From Hygrophila difformis (taxonomy: Eukaryota; Streptophyta; Magnoliopsida; Lamiales; Acanthaceae): a DNA stretch of 64,000 bases. The DNA lies in assembly GCA_030278955.1 (NCBI GenBank), contig JAOANR010000001.1, forward strand, positions 44,790,890 to 44,854,889, given 5' to 3'. Under the pieces are notes generated by a model. That model searched no databases. It was not told the origin of the DNA and saw nothing but the letters and a program-made list of their open reading frames with translations. Below are positions 55,704-64,000 of the stretch, piece by piece. Position 1 is the stretch's first letter. Each line of letters opens with the position of its first letter. The position numbers and the translations under genes are program-made.

Positions 55704-56732
55704 ATGGTGAAGACACGAGGAAGCCAAGGTTCCAAATCACAAGACCCGACTCCCTCCTCGACTGCTGGAAGCAAGAAGGTGATCTCACCCGAGGAGTCCA
55801 GTGCAAAGGGACGTGCGAAGGCTGTCCAGAAGGCGATCATGGAGCAAACCATCTCTGAAACTCCGTCCTTGGTTGCTGTTCCATTCCACTCCACATCTCC
55901 ATCTACTGCCGGAGAGAAGGGTACCACTGTAGCTGTTCAAGATCCGCTCGACATTCGAGCCGAAGTTTCTGGAGCCAAGATCATGAAAGAAAAGGTAACC
56001 GAGGCTCAAAAGACGAAGGGAAAAGCGGTTTCGACTTCAAAAACCAAGGAGAAAGCTGTAGCAAAGAAGAATGTCTCTGTGAGTGAGCGAGTTCAGGCTG
56101 ATCTTGCCAAAGCCCTGGCGCCTCTGGATTCCATTCTGGCGAACCTTCCTTGCATGGGAACTGCTCAAGCCACCACAACCTCTGCTCCCAATACAACTGT
56201 AGGAACCACTGTCAAGGATGCACAGAAGGTGTCCACTACAAAGCCCAAGAAGAAAACTCCTGCGAAGAAAGCCGTGGTGGAACCAAGTGTCGTGACCGAC
56301 TCTGCTCCTGTCATCACCATTGATGCAACCCCTGAAGAACCTCTTCAAATCACTGCCTCTGCAACCCAACCTGGTTCACCCAAGGCGTCCGAACCGGTCA
56401 CTGAACCACTTGACGAGGAAGAACTGGACCCAGACTATGTTCAAGAGGATGCTGATGAAAGTTCTGGAGACGAGTCAATGATTGATATCAGCGATGATGA
56501 AAGAGATTATGCTGTGAACGAAATCACCGAAGAAATTGCTTGGACTGCCAGCCAGAAACGGAAACATGTACTGAGAAAAGAAGTTGAGCAAGTCGTGGCT
56601 GCCAAAGAACCTGTTCACACTGAAGTTGTTCACACTGAGGATCAGCAGGAAGAGGAAGAAGAAGATGAGGAATCCTCAAGCTCTGAGGATGATCCAAACA
56701 AGGAATCTGGAGGAGACACCGAACACCTTTAG
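55704..56732 (+). CDS. 3' ORF of SIRE-like Copia, N-terminal part only
   Basis: A 342-residue frame from the ATG at 55704 (MVKTRGSQGSKSQDPTPSS). It is low complexity: Lys/Ala/Thr-rich, several KTKGKA and KPKKKTPAKK basic patches, then an acidic C-terminal stretch (QQEEEEEDEESSSSEDD) ending at a TAG. The same frame stays open for about 35 more codons past the stop (PTKGENPTEDKSEEQALLF), and another frame reads KMKVHPEIRF just before homology ends. The folded domain seen in the copy at 8160-8900 is missing, removed by the insertion at about 56840. Some SIRE elements place an envelope-like ORF here; no signal peptide or membrane span is present. Confidence 0.6.
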   Translation: MVKTRGSQGSKSQDPTPSSTAGSKKVISPEESSAKGRAKAVQKAIMEQTISETPSLVAVPFHSTSPSTAGEKGTTVAVQDPLDIRAEVSGAKIMKEKVTEAQKTKGKAVSTSKTKEKAVAKKNVSVSERVQADLAKALAPLDSILANLPCMGTAQATTTSAPNTTVGTTVKDAQKVSTTKPKKKTPAKKAVVEPSVVTDSAPVITIDATPEEPLQITASATQPGSPKASEPVTEPLDEEELDPDYVQEDADESSGDESMIDISDDERDYAVNEITEEIAWTASQKRKHVLRKEVEQVVAAKEPVHTEVVHTEDQQEEEEEDEESSSSEDDPNKESGGDTEHL

Positions 56733-56842
56733 AAGAATGCCCCTGATCCGACTAAGGGGGAGAATCCCACAGAAGACAAGTCTGAAGAACAAGCACTACT
56801 TTTCAACAGTTTTGGAGAAGATGAAGGTTCATCCTGAGATAC

Positions 56843-57324
56843 GCTTTTGAAACTTTTGACAAATTTCGTTAACACGAGTATTTTCTGAAATATATCAAGT
56901 TTGAATTTATTAAAGGAAAAGAGTTATGATTCACGGGAAAGGGGTTTAAGGATATAACAAGGTTGTTACTCTTTATTACTCATGTGAGGGGCTTTAATTT
57001 CAAATGACGCTGTGGTCCTCTCTGCCATGAAACTTTTGACAAATCTCATGGTACAACCAGGATAGGTTGACCTTCAGCCTGTCACACTGATGGTCCCCGG
57101 CGTATGTGCCATGATACTTCTCATCATTTCATGTCATGAGATTCCTTGCCATGAAACTTTTGCAGGTTCCCACTACATGAGTATTTTCCGAAAAACATAA
57201 TCCTGGTTTAGGTTTTATTTAATGAAACCAATTTATGAGGGTGGAGTTCGGATTAAAGATATATTTATAGGTTGTCACGTTTTTATTACTCGTGCTACGG
57301 AACTGTGCCCCCGAAAGCGCACGG
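56843..57324. repeat. Duplicated segment downstream of the truncated Copia
   Basis: Two related stretches (about 56843-57000 and 57140-57310) share ACTTTTG, CGAGTATTTTC or TGAGTATTTTCCGA, a GTTGTTACTC/GTTGTCACG word and TTATTACTC.TG. A further ATGAAACTTTTGACAAATC lies between them. Class unknown. Confidence 0.5.
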
Positions 57325-59652
57325 TGTCAAAAATTGCAGTAATTTATAGTAAGACCGGATCGTTCACTGGAGGATGTGCGATGGAAGCAGGGCCCACATC
57401 GTTTACTAAGATTTTCCACCCGGTCACTCAACTAGATTTGGGATGGTGACTAACATCTACTTGACAGAATTTAAACTAAACTATGCAAGCAATTAAATAA
57501 AGCAAATAAAATTATTCTAGAAAGCGAAATGAAATTAATCTACGGAAGCAGTGGAATTATTCTAGGGAAGCAGTTAAAATTATCTAAGAAAGCAGATTTA
57601 AATTGAGACAGAAAGGACAGGAAGAAAATAATAAAGATTGGACCAGATTCAGATGAAGCACAATTAAACTTCCATTTTAATACACAGATCTTTGTTCGGG
57701 ATAATCCTTTAGTTAGCTAACCCTCATGCTCTCTATACCATGTTCCCTATAACAGACAGGTACTTACAGCAAGAGTTTACATGCTCTTAAGTCAACAAAA
57801 TCTAAGATACCACAAACTCATAACTCCCGTTGCAATGCCTTGTAAGAGTATGTTAGTCGTCTGTGGTGGACAAGCATCACCCGACAATTCATTTATTGAA
57901 ATGCCGAGTACTACTATCTTTCCCCCATGTCACACCCAAAGATTCTAATCAGGCCCTGAACTATCCCTTAACTATCAGTCCTAGTAGCAGTTACACAACT
58001 CTCAATACAACCGAGTGACCTCTAACGAAAGCGTTTAAAAGAAAGCGATAAAGAAAGCATTTAAAATCCTATCACTCGGAGGTTTTTTGAAAGTCTGACC
58101 CTGGTAGTAAAAGACAGCCCCCAGTCAAGATGACCGGATGTGGATCAAGAATTCCCTATTCTCGGTGAACTGCTCGCAGTGTTCACTTCCCGTCGGGTGG
58201 TTATGACATACAAACTAATGAAACGAACTAATAAATTAGTTCGTTCCGAATGCACTCACTCAGGACTCAAAAATAGGCTTTGGCAGAAGAGGATGGCAGT
58301 TGAAAGAATACTCAACCCTACCTTAGAAAATAACCAAGGCCCACATGTTGTTCTTCTAGTATTATCTATTACACCTCATCTGAATCCAAGTGGACTCTGA
58401 TTCAGTGCAATATTTAATATAAGATTTCCAACATACAGCAATTTTGGAAAATAAATGGTATATGAAAATCATTCCCTATCAGGTACTAGACTCTCAATTA
58501 AAACACAGATCCTTTCAGTTTAGGTGAGACCTAATCGCTGACTCTGCTTCTAATTTCCCAAAATCAACCCCCCAGTCGGATATAAATTAGTCATAACTGT
58601 GGAATTTATCCCTTACTCAGATCCGGATTTTATAAATGAATTTTTGTTGGAAATTTATTATGAGGCATCTGATTAAGACTTCTATGTCCAAGGGAAGGAT
58701 CCCAAAATAATATTGACCACAATATCTACATAATAATATCATGCATAATTTTATAAAGAAGTGTAAAATTAAATTAACCCAAAATATAAGGTGGGTTTAG
58801 ACAGAATGTGAAACACAGAGATGAAATAGCCGGAGATGAGAAGAATTTTGGCTAAAGGATTGACAAAACAATTAGGGTTGCTGGATTGCAGTTATCTGTG
58901 ATCCAAATCCCTAATCATTAAGATGAGTCGGTTTTAGATATCAGAAAAGCCTAAATGATAGTGATCGCTATCATCAGGATTCTTGTTATCTGTGAATAAG
59001 GAAAAAAACCTACATGTTTTCTTACTGGTAATGTCTGTCAAGTGATGTTGATCGACATCACTTGTTAACATCACAGCTCGAAATTCGGGTTTGAAATTAA
59101 GATAAAGAAAAAGAAACTGTATCCGGATAGAAGTTAGCTGAGCAGCTATTGTAATCCCGGATGGATGAACCGCCAAGGCTTCAACAGACCATTATCCAGA
59201 CCATGCAAAATAACAACTAGTAATTAATATACAAACCACGAGCTAGTTATCCGTGTGGGAATACCCGCCAACATTAGTCTGTATATCATTTACTAGCTGT
59301 TTCACACAACACAGGTAAAGACAAAATAAATAAAAAGGAAAAATAGTTTTGGGTCATCTTGCATGAGAGACATTGGTTTCTCATGCAAGGATATGGAATT
59401 GATTCCATATTTACTCTTCATGTTTAAATAATCACTCATTCCATAATTGATTAATTACAATCCGGATTATATACTTCGATCATTAGAGTTAAATCACTTG
59501 TAGAAGAGTCTTTTAATGGAATTGAACAAAATTCTTTATATCAAATTAATCATGGGTTGAGATCATTGGGTTTCAACCTCAAAATATTAATATAAAGGTC
59601 CAATTAATTAATGAGGAAGATGAAGAATAAAAATTTGGCAAAGAGTTGCCAC

Positions 59653-60122
59653 TTTGTCGCGGAGTAGAGTTTATGTCGCGGACCATGGATCCGTGACAAG
59701 GGTACCGCGACAAAAGGGATGGGAAATAAGAGGAATAGGATTTTGAAAATTAGGGTTTCCTTGTCGCTAAGCAAAGATTTTTGTCGCGGAACGTGGTTCC
59801 GCGACAAGGGAGTATAGCGACAAAGGTGGTTTGAAAATTCAACAAGGGCATAATTCTTGTCGCGGAACAAGAGTTTTGTCGAGGACTGTGGGTCCGCGAC
59901 AAGGTTGCTTCGCGACAAAGCCCTTCAGAATAAAATTACAAGCATTTGGGTCCTTGGTCGCTTATCAAGGATTTTGTCGCGGAACGTGGTTCCGCGACAA
60001 GAGTTGTTTCGCGACCAAGGGTTTCAAAAATAATGCTAAGTGTGCTTTTGGGCACCTTTGTCGCCAAAGCATCATTTTTTCGCGGAACGTGGTTCCGCGA
60101 CAAGAGTTGTTCCGCGACAAAG
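59653..60122 (-). repeat. Array of five nested palindromes (cluster 1)
   Basis: Five units spaced about 100 bp each have an inner palindrome with arms TTGTCGCGGAAC / GTTCCGCGACAA or close variants: 59674-59698, 59781-59807, 59876-59902, 59974-60000 and about 60077-60103. In each, an outer inverted pair encloses it: 59653/59714, 59761/59823, 59856/59920, 59952/60020 and 60056/60122. The inner 27-mers of units 2 and 4 are identical. The array is downstream of the LTR TATA box, so it would be transcribed. Confidence 0.9.
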
Positions 60123-60751
60123 AGGCGTCCATGACACTTGTCAGAAAAAAGTAAAGTGGAACAGTGGCATGCATTGTGTGTGATCTCACCCATTTCAGAT
60201 TCAAAGGCTAAACTAAGCTGAAAATGACGAAAACAGAATTTGAATCTAGCTAGAACATGCTTGAACATAATAGAAGATAAAACAAAGCTTAAAACTAAAG
60301 AAACCCTAATCTAGCTTGATCACTCATAAACATGCACCATTATCCACGAAATAAAGCCACCGAACAGTGACATAGAATGGAAAAATATGGTCAAATGACC
60401 AAAAGAAAACTGAAAGCGGTAAAAGATCCATGGGGTGTGAGACCCATTTCATGATTTTGGGACACAAATGAAGAATGTTTCCCATATTATTAAATGGGTG
60501 TTGCTAATACTCATGATTTGAGTATCACAAACCCTAAAACAAAAGTTGGAAAGCTAAACATGGCATGAAAACTGGCTATCTAAACTGACTAAGCTAAAAA
60601 CTACATCTAACTAATGCATAAATTAAATAATACAAGAAAAACCTAACTAAACTACCCTAAACTAAACTAAACTAACTGAGCTCCCAACTTGTCTTCAAGA
60701 GTGTATTCTTATCTAAATTCTTCCAACCCTTAGCTCATGGGTAACACCTCA

Positions 60752-60760
60752 TATTTATAG
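60752..60760 (-). promoter_or_regulatory. TATA box of the long LTR
   Basis: CTATAAATA on the minus strand, placing the transcript start near 60725, between the two palindrome clusters. Confidence 0.6.
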
Positions 60761-60916
60761 AGGGGAAACCCTAAGCTCATGGGCCTTGATTCGGGCCCAT
60801 TGTGTCTCAAGACATCACACACATCACAGCTTGGTCTCGAAGCATCAAGTTTGGTCGCGGAACATACTGCATGTGGCAAAGCTTCTCGACTGGGTCTTGT
60901 GTCTCTAATCGGGTGT

Positions 60917-61079
60917 CTTGGTCGCGGAACATGCCTTTGTCGCGGAACATGCCATCGCGACAAAGGACATCGCGACCAAGGGGTTTGGCTGGTCTCCTCT
61001 TCATCTGAGTCTGCTTGGTCGCGGAACCCTTCTTTGTCGCGGAACCAGGCATCGCGACAAAGGAGCCTCCGCGACAAAG
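60917..61079 (-). repeat. Two nested palindromes (cluster 2)
   Basis: Unit A has outer arms CTTGGTCGCG / CGCGACCAAG (60917-60926, 60971-60980) and inner arms CTTTGTCGCG / CGCGACAAAG (60935-60944, 60956-60965), both perfect. Unit B has outer arms 61014-61025 / 61068-61079 with one mismatch and perfect inner arms 61032-61041 / 61053-61062. Both lie upstream of the TATA box, in U3. Confidence 0.9.
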
Positions 61080-61397
61080 GTGTTCCTGGGCCTGCTGAAT
61101 TGGGCCAGATGGGCTGGAAATATTCTTTTTTTGGGCTTTTCTATCTTTTTCCCATCTTTTTCATTCCTTTTTCTTTTCTTTTCTTTTTCTCATGTTTTTG
61201 GATTTTTCTAACATAAATATGTAATAAAATTACATATTTATGCTTTTTTCATACCAGCTTATTATTTTTACAATTATGCATAAATCAGTCCAATTCAACT
61301 GCTTTCTTATTTAAAATAAGATCGGAATGCGATCAAATGCCCGTTTCAGACACGGAAATGGATTGAAAATAATGGTCATTTTTGGCCATTATCAACA

Positions 61398-62975
61398 TCC
61401 TCACATTTAATACTGATCGTCCCCGAGCAGTCAGAGTCAATGTTCTAAAGAACACGGGCTCTGCATATTCAATTCATTTTCGTGGCTTCATAAATCACAT
61501 TCTTTTTGAATTGGGATAAGACAATCAAAAACCACAAGTATTAAATTCCCTTGATTGCAGTGTTTAATAAAATGATACTTGCTCACTACGTCGGGCCTAC
61601 AAATCAAGCATTTTTATCAACCCTTCATGAATAGCATGTTAGAAGGACACCAAGATTAAAAATTAGAATTAAGGCATGACATGAACATGTTCAAGGAAAT
61701 AGAGCCTCACATATAGTAAACTTGGAAATTTCACTCACTCTCAAATGGGTTTCATCATGAACGCTCAAAATCAATTTTAATTAAATCATCCCATAGGCTT
61801 GCAATTGGACCAACTCGCCACCGGCTCATTTCTTCGAATCGAGATCATGAGGTCTTATTCAAGGGTTATAACGGGGCATACGGTTGTAGCATTAGGTGAG
61901 AAAGGGAATTGTTGGGCTAGTAGTGGCACGAATTCAATTCATCATGACTTGGCATATTTTTGTTTAAAATTTATGATCATCAATATTTCTTTTTTGTTTT
62001 TCTTTTTCTATTGCACGACATTTTGTTTTGTTTTGTTTTGTTTTTTTTTTTTTTTTTTGAATCGGTTTATTGAACACCGATTTATGATTTTCCTGATGAT
62101 CATAAATTTAATGCCCTTGATGGAATTCATTCCTGCACACTTGGGTTTGATTTTTGTTGGTCTTTTTGTAAGGTTAGGCATAATATAGTGGCTTCAAAGA
62201 AAAATTAGGCTTAACGGCTCAGATTGGTTAATCCTAAAGGAAAAATATTTTTGGGTTTGGATTTCAAACGAAGGCCAAAATTTTGGGTTTTCTAAGTGCC
62301 TCAATCACATGCTCGATTTTCGGAATATGACATAGTCTTGAATCGATCTCGATTGCAAGTTCTAGTGTCCTTTAATCAAAATGATTCACACATCAAAGAA
62401 ATGAATGAGTAAAAGTGACTCATGGCTCAAACCTTACAGGTTGAATTGATTCATGTCATACAGTATTCTCAAATTTAATCAAAGCTTAGTTCTAACAATC
62501 TATTCACTCAAGATCTCTAACATGTAGATTTATTACCCAACAAGATGATCGCATCATTAAACTTTTATAGCTCAAAACCATAGGAGTTCATATCATGCAT
62601 GTCTTCAATTATATTATCCCAATTTAAAAGTTTGAAAAATTTAATCACAAGCCTAAATTCAACATGTGAATTTAGAGCAGGTTTATGCATATTTATTGCT
62701 GGCTATTTGATTTAAAGCAGTAAAAAGGCACTGCTGACATACTGAGTATGTCAACAGCATATTTTTGGCCTGACAGTCACTTATTCATCTCGGACTGTAC
62801 AAACATCTTTTTGAAAAGAACAAAATTGTTTGGACTGCAAAATTCCACAATCAAAACAGTGAATGATATCAATTACAAGAGATTCCATTGCAATCAGAGT
62901 GATTTTGCACAAGGGAAATGAAATTCTCTTATATGATATTTACATTTTAGCTCAATTGATATGACAATTACACGC
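61398..62975. other. Untranslated part of the minus-strand retroelement
   Basis: No coding region. It lies between the ORF stop at 62976 and the long LTR. On the plus strand it contains TCCCCGAGCAGTCAGAG near 61420 and a TTTTG/T-run at about 62020-62060. Open frames here have no recognisable content. Confidence 0.5.
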
Positions 62976-64000
62976 TCAATCCGTCTTCTCTCCTGGCTGA
63001 CTTGATGGTCCCGTTGCATCTGCTGGAGGTGGAGGTGGCTTGGGAAGTTGGCTGATGAGTGCTTGCATCAGTGTCTCCATCATCTTGCGCTGCTTTTCTT
63101 CATTCTCCACTCTCTCTCTGTGCATGCGCTCTTCTCTTTCCATCATCCTTTGCCTGAATTCCTCCTCTTTCTTCTCCTTCTCCTGCTTCTCCTTTCGTTT
63201 CTCTTCCTTTTCTCTCCTACGCTCTTGGCGTTCTTCTTCTCTCTCCCTCCTTCGTTCTTCACGCTCCTCTTCGGCCCTTTTTCGCTGTTCCTCTTGGCTT
63301 GCCATAACGACATCAGTCATAGACTTCATTCCCTCGAGCATAGACTGACTCATCTTGCTCATCATTTCGAATGTTTGGGAATCAGCAGGGAATTGAGATA
63401 CGTTCTGGCTTTGAGGAGGCATCTGAGGTTGAGATTGAGTTGGAGGTGGAGTCGGAGCTGCCGGAATTGGAATTGGCGTCTCTGTCTGTTCTTGGTCTAC
63501 ATGAGGTTCTTCTTGGACATTCGAAGGTACTGCATCAGCACAGGTTTTCTTTGTTCCCTTCTTTGTCTTTGGCTGCCTTTTTCTTTTCCTCGATGCCTGC
63601 CCACTGGATATGAAAGAGGATTGGGCGTCTGAATCTTCTCTGACGAACAATTGGGGAAGAGAATACCTAACTTTTTCGGTCAAGTGGAGTCTCGGCACAC
63701 TGATGGGTGGATTCACTTTCACCAGCATGTCACCCTCAAAAGCGCTCAAATCAACTCCCTGAGCACTGCAGATCCTCCTAATCAGATTTGGATAGCATAG
63801 CACCTGTCTGTCCTCTATCCGGGTGATCATCACGTCGAACACATGCCTCCCCACATTCAGTTTCGATCCGCTCCACATTTTTGCGAATCCCATCAGTACA
63901 TTCCCAGATGTGTTGTGCGGGTGCGAATTAGGCCGGATCTTAGACATGTAGAACTCATAAGTTGGCATGAATTTCAGATTCAGCCAATTTGCATCGAATG
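62976..64000 (-). CDS. Plant transposon-associated ORF, partial
   Basis: An open frame of at least 341 residues on the minus strand; it runs off the window upstream, so the Met at 63968 (MPTYEFYMSKI) is probably internal. The first 110 residues form a folded domain (NVGRHVFDVMITRIEDRQVL, YPNLIRRICSAQGVDL) of the type called putative plant transposon protein in eudicot annotations. A basic patch (RKRKRQPKTKKGTKK) follows, then a Pro/Gln-rich linker. A long Glu/Arg-rich helix (about 63080-63300) and a Pro-rich tail (KPPPPPADATG) end it. It lies upstream of the long LTR in the same orientation, so it is probably the extra ORF of that element. Function unknown. Confidence 0.6.
   Translation of the reverse strand, partial: FDANWLNLKFMPTYEFYMSKIRPNSHPHNTSGNVLMGFAKMWSGSKLNVGRHVFDVMITRIEDRQVLCYPNLIRRICSAQGVDLSAFEGDMLVKVNPPISVPRLHLTEKVRYSLPQLFVREDSDAQSSFISSGQASRKRKRQPKTKKGTKKTCADAVPSNVQEEPHVDQEQTETPIPIPAAPTPPPTQSQPQMPPQSQNVSQFPADSQTFEMMSKMSQSMLEGMKSMTDVVMASQEEQRKRAEEEREERRREREEERQERRREKEEKRKEKQEKEKKEEEFRQRMMEREERMHRERVENEEKQRKMMETLMQALISQLPKPPPPPADATGPSSQPGEKTD

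Larger units (their letters stand above)
49346..56840 (+). mobile_element. SIRE-like Copia element, 3' end missing
   Basis: Order on the plus strand: 914-bp LTR, Met-tRNA primer site, gag with a long coiled coil, intact 1027-aa pol, spacer, then a 3' ORF cut off near 56840 by unrelated sequence. The 3' LTR is not in the window. The 3' ORF and coiled-coil gag are typical of the SIRE/Maximus group. Confidence 0.85.
57325..61397 (-). repeat. Very long LTR (about 4.07 kb) of a minus-strand retroelement
   Basis: On the minus strand it begins TGTTGATAATGGCCAAAAAT right after a purine stretch (AATGTGAGGA, 61398-61407) and ends ATTTTTGACA at 57325. A TATA box lies at 60752-60760. Length and the upstream minus-strand ORF suggest the 3' LTR of a Ty3/gypsy element of the Tat/Ogre kind. 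No RT is in the window, so the superfamily is inferred. It carries two clusters of nested palindromes. No other genes are seen inside. Confidence 0.6.

Noticed and set aside
59653..61079. CRISPR-like array
   Set aside because: Units are palindromic and nested, intervening sequence is not spacer-like in length or uniformity, there are no cas genes, and the setting is a plant LTR.
60730..61216. Overlapping ORFs in the palindrome region
   Set aside because: Open frames on both strands arise from the palindromes themselves and share no protein-like features.
57325..61397. 5' LTR with the internal region to its left
   Set aside because: The bases after 57325 on the minus strand do not resemble a Met, Lys or Arg tRNA primer site, and the left side soon reaches the truncated SIRE element; a purine stretch and ORF lie on the other side.
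62976..63968. Host nuclear coiled-coil gene
   Set aside because: No introns or promoter seen, and the N-terminal domain plus neighbouring LTR in the same orientation favour a retroelement ORF.

Overview
This is a repeat-dominated stretch of a plant nuclear genome. It is AT-rich and carries plant Stowaway MITEs, Ty1/Copia elements with Met-tRNA primer sites, plant LINEs and SINEs, an integrated caulimovirid (plant pararetrovirus), and one intact intron-containing cytochrome P450 of the CYP716 type. A eudicot is clear. An asterid such as a Lamiales member is only my impression and cannot be proved from the window.

Layout. 1-4.7 kb: Stowaway MITEs, a TA microsatellite, SINE-like pieces, a CACTA-like MITE and a fold-back repeat block rich in a TCAGCGACA word. 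4.7-7.2 kb: an unidentified noncoding block with dispersed inverted CTCGC/GCGAG words. 7.2-10.4 kb: the 3' part of a SIRE-like Copia (broken 3' ORF plus LTR). 10.7-14.5 kb: a young Copia on the minus strand (328-bp LTRs, TSD CTCCT) that has lost its RT. 15.1-17.3 kb: a decayed Copia pol fragment. 18.1-25.6 kb: a near-complete caulimovirid copy on the minus strand. Its order is leader ORF, PBS, two unknown ORFs, a coiled-coil protein, coat-like region, movement protein, two protease-like domains, RT-RNase H, transactivator-like ORF, promoter and poly(A) signal. 26.2-27.9 kb: the CYP716-like gene, the only clearly functional host gene. 28.8-33.1 kb: SINE, LINE remnants, MITEs, and a hAT inserted in a MITE. 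33.4-41.5 kb: a three-layer nest with a target-site duplication at each level (MULE with 9-bp TSD; short-LTR Copia inside it; second Copia inside that). 41.6-45.1 kb: MITEs and an unclassified TIR element. 45.6-47.6 kb: a 5'-truncated LINE with a hAT in its RNase H region. 49.3-56.8 kb: a SIRE-like Copia with an intact 1027-aa pol, its 3' end missing. 57.3-61.4 kb: a roughly 4-kb LTR, minus strand, with two clusters of nested palindromes. 63.0-64.0 kb: an ORF of the same minus-strand element running off the window.

Most coding sequence is therefore mobile-element or viral sequence in varying decay. The P450 likely acts at the ER membrane on a triterpene-type substrate and has no pathway partner in the window. 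The most unusual signals are the two tandem retropepsin-like domains in the viral copy, the nested and partly covarying palindromes in the large LTR, and a Copia that fuses gag to RT through a 21-nt patch of its own LTR.
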